A stretch of 64,000 bases of DNA, from NCBI RefSeq assembly GCF_001187785.1, contig NZ_CP012154.1, positions 2,164,501 through 2,228,500 on the forward strand, given 5' to 3'. Position numbers and translations under genes: made by a program. Source of the DNA: Wenzhouxiangella marina. GTDB taxonomy: Bacteria > Pseudomonadota > Gammaproteobacteria > Xanthomonadales > Wenzhouxiangellaceae. The number at the start of each line of letters is the position of its first letter. The first letter of the stretch is position 1. The notes beneath the pieces are model-generated. The model ran no database searches and was not told the origin of the DNA. It saw nothing but the letters and a program-made list of their open reading frames with translations. Shown piece after piece: positions 53,791 to 62,357 of the stretch.

Positions 53791-56091
53791 TTACAGGTTG
53801 CTGTAGCGCGCGCGCAGACGCTGGCGCACGATCTCGGCGATGGTGTTGACGACGAAGGTCATCGCGAACAGCACCAGGCCGGCCAGGAAGAGGATGCGGA
53901 AGTGGGTCGAATTGACCGCCGTTTCCGGCAGCTCCACGGCGATATTGGCCGACAGGGTCCGCATGCCTTCGAAGATGTTGAAGTTGAGCACCGGCGAGTT
54001 TCCGGTCGCCATCAGCACGATCATCGTTTCCCCGACCGCACGACCGAAACCGATCATCACCGCCGAGAAGATGCCCGGGCTGGCGGTCAGCAGGACCACG
54101 CGGGTCACGGTCTGCCAGGGCGTGGCACCGAGGGCCAGGGAACCCTGCGTCAGATGCTTGGGCACGGTGAAGACCGCGTCCTCGGCAATGGAGAAGATCG
54201 TCGGAATCACCGCAAAGCCCATCGCGATGCCGACCACCAGCGCGTTGCGCTGATCGTAGGTGATGCCGACATCGGTGAACCACTGGCGCATCGAGCCATT
54301 GAAGAAGGCGATCTCGATGATCGGCGAAAGCTCGACCATGCCCCAGACCACCAGGCCGATCACCGGAAGGAGGATGACCGCTTCCCAGCCCGGCGGCACG
54401 CGAGTCCGCAGGGAGCGAGGCAGCTGGGCGTAGGCAAAGGCGATGAGCAGGAAGCTCAAGGGCAGGCCGATCAGGGTCGTGAAGACCACCGGCAGGTGAT
54501 TCTCCAGGAACGGCGCCAGCCAGAGGCCGGCCAGGAAGCCGAGGATGACCGTGGGCAGGGCTTCCATCACCTCGATCGTCGGCTTGACCACGCCGCGGAT
54601 CTTCGGCGTCATGAAATAGGCCGTGTAGATCGCGCCGGCGATCGCCAGCGGCATGGCGAAGAGCATGGCGAAGAAGGCCGCCTTGAGCGTCCCCAGGGTC
54701 AACGGGACCATCGAGTACTTGGGCTCGAAGCTGTCCGAACCCGAGGAGGCCTGCCAGACGAATTCCGGCTTCGACCGACCCTCGTACCAGACCCGGTTCC
54801 AGAGCGCGCCCAGCGACGACTCCGGATGCTCGTTCCAGAGATCGAAGCGGTGCAGCAGTCCGGAGGCGTCTTCGGCCAGGATCATGTTGTTGACCGGCGA
54901 GACCTCCACCGCGACCAGGGGCTGATCGCTGATCTGCTCCATCGCCAGGGTGCGCGAGGAGGTGCCGTAGTGAATACCGAGGCCGCCCGAGTCGTCGACG
55001 GCGACGAAGCCCTTGCGGTTGTACTCGGGCTTGATGTCGGTGATGGCCCCCTCGTGCTGAGTGAACTCCCGCGCTTCGGCCAGATAGAAGACATTGTCGC
55101 CGGCGTCCTCGCTTTCGTCACGCACGAGGAACCACTGCGACAGGCGGCCCTCGGAGGTGCCGAGGACGACCGAGAAGGTCCCGTTCAGGAAGGCCAGTTC
55201 CGTGATCCGCTCCGGCGAAGAGGCCACCCGAACGCGGTCGCGAAGGAGCGCCTGGGTGGGACGGGCGATGTCCCAGTAGATCAGGTCGCCGGCCTCGTCG
55301 GTGCCGATCAGGTTCCAGAGATTGGCGCTGAGTTCAAGGTGCGTGAGGTCGGCCTCGTGGCGAGGCAGATCCCAGTGCTGGCGCTGCACCTCGCGCTCCC
55401 CGGTCAGAAAGCCCGTGCGGACCCGGAAGCGAACCAGGGTCATGGAGCCATCGCCCATCTGAGCGGCGACACCGACGTCATCACGCGCCTGCTGCACGGC
55501 AATGGCGCGCAGGGCCCGACCCTCGGGGTCCACCACCAGCGGCTCGGAACCCAGCGGAAAGTCCGGCGCCGGAATGACCTCGCGGACACCCTCCTCCGGG
55601 AAGTTGAGTTCGGAATCGTGTTTCAGGATGACGGCCGTGCCGTCACTCAGCCCGAAGGCCACCAGACGGGAACGGGGCTCGCCCTGGCCGATGCTCGTGA
55701 TCGAGACACCCTCGGGCAGCTCCAGCACGGTGCGCTGGAGCAGCTCGCCCGTTTCGAGGCCGAAGAACTCGAGTTCCCCGGCATCGGTGTAGCGCATGCC
55801 GATCTCACCATAACGCTCGAGCCCCAGCACCACGCCCCGCCCTTCGCCGAGGGATGAGGTCTGGATCGTGCCGACCTCGTCCAGGCTCGCGCCCCTGAGC
55901 AGCGGAAAGACCTCGCTGAACAGGTAGACGAAGATCAGGGTCAGGGCGATGACGACACCGCCACCGCCGGCCCGGACCATCCAGCGCGCAGCGCCGTCAG
56001 CCAGGTAGCGGCGCCGGCGGCGCTTGGCCATCGCCTCGGCGCTCGGCAGATGCGAGGGCCGGGGCGAATCGGAAGAGCTGGACTCGGTCAT
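53791..56091 (-). CDS. pstC: Phosphate permease PstC with beta-propeller-like periplasmic domain
   Basis: 766 aa against the usual ~300. After helix one (about 42-62) comes a ~400-residue periplasmic region of repeating beta-strand units (for example LWNLIGTDEAGDLIYWDI, TFSVVLGTSEGRLSQWFL, GFVAVDDSGGLGIHYG, NMILAEDASGLLHRFDL) that looks WD40/propeller-like. The permease core starts near 465 (PLTLGTLKAAFFAMLFAMPLAIAGAIY) with the EAA loop QGSLALGATPWQTVTRVVL. It is the second gene of pstS-C-A-B-phoU, 34 bp after pstS and 12 bp before pstA. Confidence 0.92.
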   Translation of the reverse strand: MTESSSSDSPRPSHLPSAEAMAKRRRRRYLADGAARWMVRAGGGGVVIALTLIFVYLFSEVFPLLRGASLDEVGTIQTSSLGEGRGVVLGLERYGEIGMRYTDAGELEFFGLETGELLQRTVLELPEGVSITSIGQGEPRSRLVAFGLSDGTAVILKHDSELNFPEEGVREVIPAPDFPLGSEPLVVDPEGRALRAIAVQQARDDVGVAAQMGDGSMTLVRFRVRTGFLTGEREVQRQHWDLPRHEADLTHLELSANLWNLIGTDEAGDLIYWDIARPTQALLRDRVRVASSPERITELAFLNGTFSVVLGTSEGRLSQWFLVRDESEDAGDNVFYLAEAREFTQHEGAITDIKPEYNRKGFVAVDDSGGLGIHYGTSSRTLAMEQISDQPLVAVEVSPVNNMILAEDASGLLHRFDLWNEHPESSLGALWNRVWYEGRSKPEFVWQASSGSDSFEPKYSMVPLTLGTLKAAFFAMLFAMPLAIAGAIYTAYFMTPKIRGVVKPTIEVMEALPTVILGFLAGLWLAPFLENHLPVVFTTLIGLPLSFLLIAFAYAQLPRSLRTRVPPGWEAVILLPVIGLVVWGMVELSPIIEIAFFNGSMRQWFTDVGITYDQRNALVVGIAMGFAVIPTIFSIAEDAVFTVPKHLTQGSLALGATPWQTVTRVVLLTASPGIFSAVMIGFGRAVGETMIVLMATGNSPVLNFNIFEGMRTLSANIAVELPETAVNSTHFRILFLAGLVLFAMTFVVNTIAEIVRQRLRARYSNL

Positions 56092-56125
56092 GATGAGGCT
56101 CTAGGCGCGAAGGCAGCCGACTATT

Positions 56126-57097
56126 TTACAGGTCCAGCTGCGCCCGGATACGGGCAGCGGCGGATTCCGGCAGCGGGATGTAGCCGTCACGAACCACGAC
56201 TTCCTGGCCCTGGCGCGACAGCACCATGCGGAAGAACTCGCGCTCCAGCGGCGGCAGCGGACGATTCGGGTTCTTGTTGACGTAGACATAGAGCAGGCGA
56301 GCCAGCGGATAGTCGCCTTCGGCGGCGTTTTCCTTGTTCGGCTCGATGCACTGATCGCTGCCCACCGGCGAGATCGAGACGGTCTTGACGCCCGAGGTCA
56401 GGTAGGCCATGCCAGAGTAGCCGATGCCGTTCAGGGACTCGTTCACGCCCTGCACCACCGAGGCCGAACCAGGCTGCTCGTTGATGGACGGACGGAAGTC
56501 ACCGCCGCACAGGGCGTTTTCCTTGAAGAAGCCGTAGGTGCCCGAAACGGCGTTGCGGCTGTACAGGGCAAAGTCACGGTTCTCCCAGGCGCCTTCCAGG
56601 CCGAGCTGGCCCCAGCGGTCGATGCTTTCCGGCGCGCCACAGCGACGGCCGACGGAGAAGATCGCGTCGATCTGCTCGATGGACATGCACTCGATCGGAT
56701 TGTCCTTGTTGACGAACACGGCCAGCAGGTCGATGGAGGTGCCGACCGGGGTCGGGGGGTAACCGTGGCGTTCTTCGAAGGCCTGGATCTCGGAGGAGCG
56801 CATCAGGCGGCTCATGGGGCCGAAGTTGGCCGTGCCTTCGGTGATCGCCGGCGGCGCAGTCGATGAGCCGGCGCCCTGGATCTGGATGTTGACGTTGGGG
56901 TAGAAGTTCTGGAACTCCTCGGCCCACAGGGTCATCAGGTTGTTCAGGGAGTCCGAGCCGATCGAGCTCAGGTTGCCGGAGATGCCGGAGACCGGCTCGT
57001 ACTCGGGCAGGGCCGGATCGACTTCGCCCTGAGCGTAGGATGCGCCAGCAGCCAGCATGGCGGCAGCGGCGGTGAGTTGAATGATGGACTTGCGCAT
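56126..57097 (-). CDS. pstS: Phosphate-binding protein PstS
   Basis: 323-aa periplasmic binding protein. The signal peptide is MRKSIIQLTAAAAMLAAGASYAQ. Phosphate-site elements are SIGSDSLNNL, GAGSSTAPPAITEGTANFGPMSR and SRNAVSGTYGFF. An unusually strong Shine-Dalgarno AAGGAGGTTT precedes the ATG, fitting high expression under phosphate limitation. An upstream in-frame start is rejected because it precedes the signal peptide. The tandem Pho boxes are about 45-90 bp upstream. Confidence 0.95.
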   Translation of the reverse strand: MRKSIIQLTAAAAMLAAGASYAQGEVDPALPEYEPVSGISGNLSSIGSDSLNNLMTLWAEEFQNFYPNVNIQIQGAGSSTAPPAITEGTANFGPMSRLMRSSEIQAFEERHGYPPTPVGTSIDLLAVFVNKDNPIECMSIEQIDAIFSVGRRCGAPESIDRWGQLGLEGAWENRDFALYSRNAVSGTYGFFKENALCGGDFRPSINEQPGSASVVQGVNESLNGIGYSGMAYLTSGVKTVSISPVGSDQCIEPNKENAAEGDYPLARLLYVYVNKNPNRPLPPLEREFFRMVLSRQGQEVVVRDGYIPLPESAAARIRAQLDL

Positions 57098-57141
57098 GAC
57101 AAACCTCCTTGTCTTCGGGTCGGTCGTTGGAGTTGCGGGCA

Positions 57142-57184
57142 CTGTATTGCAGATTCGTTACAGTTCCATGACAGGCCGTCACAG
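57142..57184 (-). promoter_or_regulatory. Tandem PhoB box array upstream of pstS
   Basis: On the minus strand four CTG(T/C)-starting repeats at 10-11 bp spacing: CTGTGAC, CTGTCAT, CTGTAAC, CTGCAAT. The core CTGTCATGGAACTGTAAC (57157-57174) closely matches the 18-bp Pho box with TGTCA half-sites. Confidence 0.82.
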
Positions 57185-57202
57185 AAGGCGTCCAGGCCTG
57201 AG

Positions 57203-57229
57203 AAAACGCCGCCCGGAGGCCGGGCGGCG
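57203..57229 (-). terminator. Terminator of the beta-helix protein gene
   Basis: CGCCGCCCG / CGGGCGGCG stem with a 5-nt loop, followed on the minus strand by TTTT. It separates this gene from the Pho boxes of pstS. Confidence 0.75.
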
Positions 57230-57298
57230 TGATCCTTACCGGAGAAGCGTCGTGATCTCGAGCGAGCATGCCCCACTCGATCTCACGTGCCCTGCCGC

Positions 57299-58987
57299 TT
57301 ACTGGCCGATCGGGGCGTCGCGGTCCAGACCGACGGTCCAGCCCTTGGTCCAGTCGGCGCTGGCGTCGCGAACGGCACCGGCGAAGTCGACGTTGTCGAA
57401 GAAGGCGTTGCTGAAGGGCACCGGCGCGGTCTGCAGGGCCGGCGAGCCCGCCATCGGGATGTAGTTCGACAGCATCGGGTTGGCCGCCACGTTGCCGGCC
57501 TGATCGAGGAACCAGCTGGAGACCAGGAAGCTGTCACCGTCGGCGTCGTCGAAGGTGCCGAGATCGCAACCACCGGCGATGCTGTTGACAGCCGTCAGAT
57601 TGGCGACGTTATCGAAGGTCGACTGCTGATCGATGTCGATACAGTACTCGCCGAAGCCGGTCACGACCGAGTTGGCGATGTTCGCACCGGTGCCTTCGCG
57701 CAGCAGCCAGCCGATGTCCGTGTTGGACTGACCGATGAAGGTCATGTTGGCCAGCGTCGGCAGGGCTCGCGGCAGCGCATCGTTGGCGTCGCCGTTGTTG
57801 TCGGCCTCGATGCCCTGGTCGCCGTTGTCCGTGTACTGCTTGGCGATCACGTACTGGACGTTTCCGGTCCAGCCCTGGGTCCAGTCGAGGCTGTCATCAC
57901 CGATGCCGGTCAGAACCAGGTACTTGGCGTTGACGGTACCACCGAAGAACTCGACGCCATCGTCTTCGTTCATGTGGACCTGGATGTACTCGACCGTGGT
58001 GCCGTTACCCACGCCCTGGAAGGCAATGCCGTTCAACTCGTTCTCTTCGCTGAACTGACGACCGGCGTTGGAGACCACGACGTAGCGCAACACGCCGCTG
58101 TTATCGGCCGGATCGTTGCCGCCGTAGGTGCCGGAGTTGCCCTCGCCCTGCGCAGTGCAGACGTCGACGCCCTCGGCGCAACCGTTGATGGGGGCATAAC
58201 CGTTGATCACCACTCCACCCCACTCGGCGCGAGTCTCGGCGAAGGGACCGCGCATGACGATCGGGTTGTTGGCAGTGCCATTGGCGAAGATCTTGCCGCC
58301 CTGACGAACCACCAGGGTATCGGTGTCACCGAGGGTGCCACCGATCAGCTCGGTGCCCGCTTCGATGGTCAGGGTATCGCCCTCGCCGACGAACAACTGG
58401 CCCTGGATCAGCCAGGTGATCTCGTTGGTCAGAGTCACGTTACCGTCGATCTCGCCGCCGATGATGCAGGTGCCTTCGATGCCGCCCGGACCGCTGGAGA
58501 AAGCCGGGCAGGACGAAAAGGCCTCGTCGACAATGCAGTCGTCACCGCGAGTGACCGGCGTGAGGTTCTGGGTGCCGGTGCCGTCCACGCCATCGTAGCT
58601 CAGGGTCAGGCTGTTGCAGCTGTTGAACGCCAGCGTACCCGTTCCCCAGGTCGCGACGTTGACCGAGCCGTCGAATTCAGGCCCGAAGCTGCCACCGGTG
58701 ATCTCGAGGATATCGAAGCTGGCCACGTTCGTGTTCTGATCGATGTCGCCCTGGGCAAACAGCCACAGCGGCTGTCCATCGCGGTAGGTGAACCACTGGG
58801 CGAGCACGCCGTTGCCGAATTCCTGGCTGGCCGAAGGCACGACGTCGATGATGAAGCCGCGCCCGCCCTTGTCGGGCTCGGAGTAGTTTCCGCTGAATTG
58901 TTCGTTGACCACGAAGGCCTGGGCCGAGCCGATCAGGGCCGAGCCAACAGCGAATGCGACGGCATTGCGCTTGATAGTGCTGAACAT
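57299..58987 (-). CDS. Secreted beta-helix-like protein of the phosphate locus
   Basis: 562 aa with a signal peptide (MFSTIKRNAVAFAVGSALIGSAQA). Residues about 25-130 form a domain with GRGFIIDVVPSASQEFGNGVLAQWFTYR and QPLWLFAQGDID, a pattern seen in other secreted gammaproteobacterial proteins. From about 190 onward, repeating short strands (GNVTLTNEITWLIQGQLFVGEGDTL; VEYIQVHMNEDDGVEFFGG; NIANSVVTGF) suggest a right-handed parallel beta-helix. Asp is abundant, so metal or phosphate binding is possible. It lies between pstS and the TonB receptor operon with its own Pho-like repeats, suggesting a role in phosphate capture. No enzymatic motif is recognised. Confidence 0.7.
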   Translation of the reverse strand: MFSTIKRNAVAFAVGSALIGSAQAFVVNEQFSGNYSEPDKGGRGFIIDVVPSASQEFGNGVLAQWFTYRDGQPLWLFAQGDIDQNTNVASFDILEITGGSFGPEFDGSVNVATWGTGTLAFNSCNSLTLSYDGVDGTGTQNLTPVTRGDDCIVDEAFSSCPAFSSGPGGIEGTCIIGGEIDGNVTLTNEITWLIQGQLFVGEGDTLTIEAGTELIGGTLGDTDTLVVRQGGKIFANGTANNPIVMRGPFAETRAEWGGVVINGYAPINGCAEGVDVCTAQGEGNSGTYGGNDPADNSGVLRYVVVSNAGRQFSEENELNGIAFQGVGNGTTVEYIQVHMNEDDGVEFFGGTVNAKYLVLTGIGDDSLDWTQGWTGNVQYVIAKQYTDNGDQGIEADNNGDANDALPRALPTLANMTFIGQSNTDIGWLLREGTGANIANSVVTGFGEYCIDIDQQSTFDNVANLTAVNSIAGGCDLGTFDDADGDSFLVSSWFLDQAGNVAANPMLSNYIPMAGSPALQTAPVPFSNAFFDNVDFAGAVRDASADWTKGWTVGLDRDAPIGQ

Positions 58988-59072
58988 GGTGTGTCCTCGC
59001 TTGAGTGAGTTCGGTCGAAATCCAGCCCGAGCGCGTATCGATCAGGCTATTCCGCCACTCTAAGAACGGCAC

Positions 59073-59111
59073 ATGTCACACCCATGAAGCGCAAATGAAG
59101 AAAATCTGACA
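59073..59111 (-). promoter_or_regulatory. Candidate Pho-box array upstream of the beta-helix gene
   Basis: On the minus strand four hexamers in strict 11-bp register: TGTCAG, CTTCAT, CTTCAT, TGACAT (5, 4, 4 and 5 matches to TGTCAT). A TTAGAGT -10-like sequence lies about 10 bp downstream. Confidence 0.45.
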
Positions 59112-59124
59112 CGCGCCAAGAGGT

Positions 59125-59176
59125 AAAAAAGCCCCGAGCCACCCTGCCCTTCAGGCGAGGTGAGTCGGGGCTCTTT
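59125..59176 (-). terminator. Terminator of the TonB receptor operon
   Basis: On the minus strand AGCCCCGA...TCGGGGCT arms with an extended CACC/GGTG continuation, followed by TTTTTT. It ends the tonB-TPR-receptor transcript. Confidence 0.88.
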
Positions 59177-59193
59177 CGGACCGAATCCAGTAC

Positions 59194-62100
59194 TCAGAAA
59201 TCGAGATCGACGCTCAGGCTGACGGTCCGCCCGACGTTGTAGCGCTGGGTGATTTCATCGCCCTGGCGCACCTCGAAGTCCGAATCAAGCAGGTTGCCGA
59301 ACTTGGCCTTGAGACCCAGCCAATCGCGCCAGCGATACTGGATGATGAAATCGAGCTGCGGGGCCGGCGACTCTTCCTTGTCCGGCGCCCCCAGCACACC
59401 GACTTCGGCAATCCTCGCGCCCACCTGGTTGAACAACAGGGTGGCCGACAGGCCGCGATCCGGGTCGTCGTAGCCGAGCTGGACGTTGATGATGTAGGGC
59501 GACTGGCCCTGCAGGGCGCGCGATGAGGACGTGAGGATCCCCAACTCGTCGATACTGATCTCCGACTCGATCCAGCTCAGGTTGCCGGCGACGAAGAATC
59601 GATCGAGCCAACCCAAGGCCGGCCAGCGACGCGCCAGCGGTGCCAGCTGCTGCCGCGCTTCGAACTCGATGCCGAAGTTTTCGGCTTCCAACGCATTGGT
59701 GAACGTCAGCCGCTGTTCCACCCCCGGCTCGACGGTCAACTCGATGGGCTGATCGATCAGCTTGTAGAACACCCCAAGGGAAACCAACTCGTCCGGTGAT
59801 GGATAGAACTCCCAGCGCAGATCGTAGTGAGTGACGGCTGATGGCTGCAGATTCTCGTTCCCGATGACCTCCCGGTTGAGCACGGGGTCGGTGAACGGCG
59901 CCGGGGAGAGTTCCTTGAAATCCGGCCGGATCAGGGTCTCGGCGAAGCCGACCCGCAGCTGCTGACGATCGGTCAGGTACCAGGTCAAGGCGGCGGCCGG
60001 CAGCAGATCGGTTTCTTCCAGTTCAGCCAAGATCGGTTCGGCATTGGGATCGAACAGCGCAAAAGTAGTGACCGATTGATCCCAGTCCTCCATGCGCGCT
60101 CCGGCCGAAAGGCGAAGGCGCTCGAAGAAGGTCATGTCCAGATTGCCGTAGTAGGCCTCGACATCCAGGCTGGCGCTGTAGTTGTCCGTCGCTCGAGTCG
60201 ATTCCCCGATCACCACGCCGCCCACCTCGATCGTGTCGGCGTTGAAGATATCCTCAAGCGACGGGGCCCGACGCTGATCGAAACTGAGCGTGTTGGCGCC
60301 ACCGAACTGGAAGCGGCGAATCGATGAAGCGCGATCCTTTTCCAGCAGTCGATAGCCGGCCGACGCCGTCAGCTCGATCGGGCCGAGCGACCAGGGCAGA
60401 TCGAGATCGATGCCCCAGTCGATCGCCTTGTCATCCAGATTGGAGAAGCGGCGGACATTGTTGTCGGCGCGGCGCGAGAAGATGAAATCCGCGATGCTGT
60501 CCGGATCGTAGCGGTAGCGACGCTGGTCGGGAACGTAGCGATTGGCGCGCGACTCGGAGTAGTCCCACTCCAGGCCCAGATCGGCCAGGCTGGAAAAGCG
60601 ATGCGCACCCTCGACCTGATTCGAGATCAGCTCGCGCTCTTCCCATTCGAGTTCCGTGATCCGGATAATGCCGTCCTCGTCCAGGTTGAAGCCTTCCTGC
60701 ACGCTGACCTCATCCTCGGTCTGCCGGAGGATCATCGAGGTCACATCGATCGAATGCCGATCATCGAAGCTCAGGCCAGCGGTCAGAAAACCGGACAACT
60801 CGACATTCCGACGGGTGCGATCAATGGTGTAGTCGTCGTTCGGCTGTAGTGAGCCATCGCCCAAGGGGGTGAACGAGCGGCGCTCTTCGACCCGCGTCTG
60901 TTCCGAATCCCCCCACAGGATGGCCGCCGTGAAACCCGCCGTCCAACGTTCGGCGAAGTCGAATCGCTGCCCACCCTCGATCGACAGACCGAGATCTGGC
61001 CCCAGGGTCTTCGGCCTGGCATCGTAGATCACCGGAAAGGACTCACCGATGGCCTCCATTTCCTCGGGTGGAATCCCCTCCGGAAAGAAGGGATTGGCGG
61101 CGCGCAGCTGGGTATTGTTGGCGGTCGCCTCGCGGGCCAGGCGGGACAGCTCGCGCGTGCCGTCGTCGATGCCCAGGAAATCGAGATCCCCGCCGCGATA
61201 GCCCAGGCCCTTCTCACCGGTCGAATCCTGGCGTGCGCCGACGGAGAAGCCGATCGAGAAGAAGTCCTCCTCCGGGATGCCGCGGGTGCGGATTTCGACG
61301 GCCCCGCCGCCGAAATCGCCGGGCATCTCCGGCGAGTAGCTCTTCTGCACCAGGATCGATTCGATCACCCCGGTGGGGAACAGGTTCAGGGGCACGACCT
61401 TGCGGGTCGGGTCCGGGCTGGGCACGTTCGCGCCGTTGAGCAGGGTCGAGGAATAGCGCTCGCCCAGGCCGCGGATGTAGACGAACTCGCCACCGACGAG
61501 GGTCAGGCCCGTGACGCGCGACAGGGCACTGCCGGCATCGCCGTCCCCGGAGCGCGAGAACTGCTCGGCGCCGATGACATTGGCCACGCCGGCCACGGTG
61601 CGCTGCTCATCGATCACCGACGAGAGGGAGCCCTGAATGAACGGTTCGACGACGACGAATTCGGCCAGCTCGAGGCCGGCCGGCGGCAGCTGGAAGTCGC
61701 GCTCGGTGGTCTGATCGGCCAGCACTTCGACGCCATCGATGGTGCGGGTGGCGAAATCCGGATGCAGCACGGAGACCGCGTAGCGCCCGACCGGCAGCTC
61801 GATCCGGTAGCGACCCTCCTCGTCCGTGCGGACCTCGACCGGCGTGCCGGAGACGAACAGGCGCGCCTCGACGACGGGAGACTCGTCCTCCGTCGACACG
61901 ATGCGACCGCTCAGGACGCCAGCCCCCTCCTGCTCGACCGTCTCGCGGGTCTCGGTCACGGCCGCCGGCGCATCGAGGGCATGCGAGCTCTCGATGCTGA
62001 CGAAGGCGCGACGCTCGGGCCCGCGCAGGGTCACGATGATCTGCAGGATCTCGGACGGACGCAGGGTCAGGGGCAGCACGGTCAGCTCGGTGGCCGTGTC

Positions 62101-62349
62101 GGCCACGCGCAGGCGCAGCGGACCCGGGGCCAGTTCCAGCAGCACGCTGCCGTCGGCATCGGTCCGGGTGCGGCGTTCGCGGGCGCTGACCAGCAGGCCC
62201 GGCACCGGTCGACCGTTCTCGAACACCAGCAGGCTGAGGCTGGCCGGGGCTTCGGCGTCCGCCGAAGCGATGGTCTGGGCCGAGGTCGGCGAGAACCACA
62301 GGCCGGACAGGCCCAGCAGACAGGCCAGAAGGAATCGTTGCATGCTCAT
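59194..62349 (-). CDS. TonB-dependent outer membrane receptor
   Basis: 1051 aa. The signal peptide (QRFLLACLLGLSGLWFSPTSAQ) is followed by two carboxypeptidase-regulatory-like beta domains (about 30-105 and 145-215). The plug (about 230-350) has GVANVIGAEQFSRSGDGDAGSALSRVTGLTLVGG, FVYIRGLGERYSSTLLNG and SYSPEMPGDFGGGAVEIRTRG, and a 22-strand type barrel ends in VSLSVDLDF (terminal Phe). The start is one of two ATGs six bases apart (MSMQ or MQ). It follows the TPR gene by 8 bp. Location next to pst and exclusive pairing with its own TonB suggest uptake of phosphate or a phosphorylated compound; this is inference. Confidence 0.92.
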   Translation of the reverse strand: MSMQRFLLACLLGLSGLWFSPTSAQTIASADAEAPASLSLLVFENGRPVPGLLVSARERRTRTDADGSVLLELAPGPLRLRVADTATELTVLPLTLRPSEILQIIVTLRGPERRAFVSIESSHALDAPAAVTETRETVEQEGAGVLSGRIVSTEDESPVVEARLFVSGTPVEVRTDEEGRYRIELPVGRYAVSVLHPDFATRTIDGVEVLADQTTERDFQLPPAGLELAEFVVVEPFIQGSLSSVIDEQRTVAGVANVIGAEQFSRSGDGDAGSALSRVTGLTLVGGEFVYIRGLGERYSSTLLNGANVPSPDPTRKVVPLNLFPTGVIESILVQKSYSPEMPGDFGGGAVEIRTRGIPEEDFFSIGFSVGARQDSTGEKGLGYRGGDLDFLGIDDGTRELSRLAREATANNTQLRAANPFFPEGIPPEEMEAIGESFPVIYDARPKTLGPDLGLSIEGGQRFDFAERWTAGFTAAILWGDSEQTRVEERRSFTPLGDGSLQPNDDYTIDRTRRNVELSGFLTAGLSFDDRHSIDVTSMILRQTEDEVSVQEGFNLDEDGIIRITELEWEERELISNQVEGAHRFSSLADLGLEWDYSESRANRYVPDQRRYRYDPDSIADFIFSRRADNNVRRFSNLDDKAIDWGIDLDLPWSLGPIELTASAGYRLLEKDRASSIRRFQFGGANTLSFDQRRAPSLEDIFNADTIEVGGVVIGESTRATDNYSASLDVEAYYGNLDMTFFERLRLSAGARMEDWDQSVTTFALFDPNAEPILAELEETDLLPAAALTWYLTDRQQLRVGFAETLIRPDFKELSPAPFTDPVLNREVIGNENLQPSAVTHYDLRWEFYPSPDELVSLGVFYKLIDQPIELTVEPGVEQRLTFTNALEAENFGIEFEARQQLAPLARRWPALGWLDRFFVAGNLSWIESEISIDELGILTSSSRALQGQSPYIINVQLGYDDPDRGLSATLLFNQVGARIAEVGVLGAPDKEESPAPQLDFIIQYRWRDWLGLKAKFGNLLDSDFEVRQGDEITQRYNVGRTVSLSVDLDF

Positions 62350-62357
62350 CGTTGAAT

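Noticed and set aside
52270-55857. 1195-codon open frame on the plus strand antisense to pstA and pstC
   Set aside because: It lies wholly opposite two well-recognised permease genes. Its composition is the His/Asp/Gln-rich pattern expected from reading GC-rich genes backwards, and no domain is visible.
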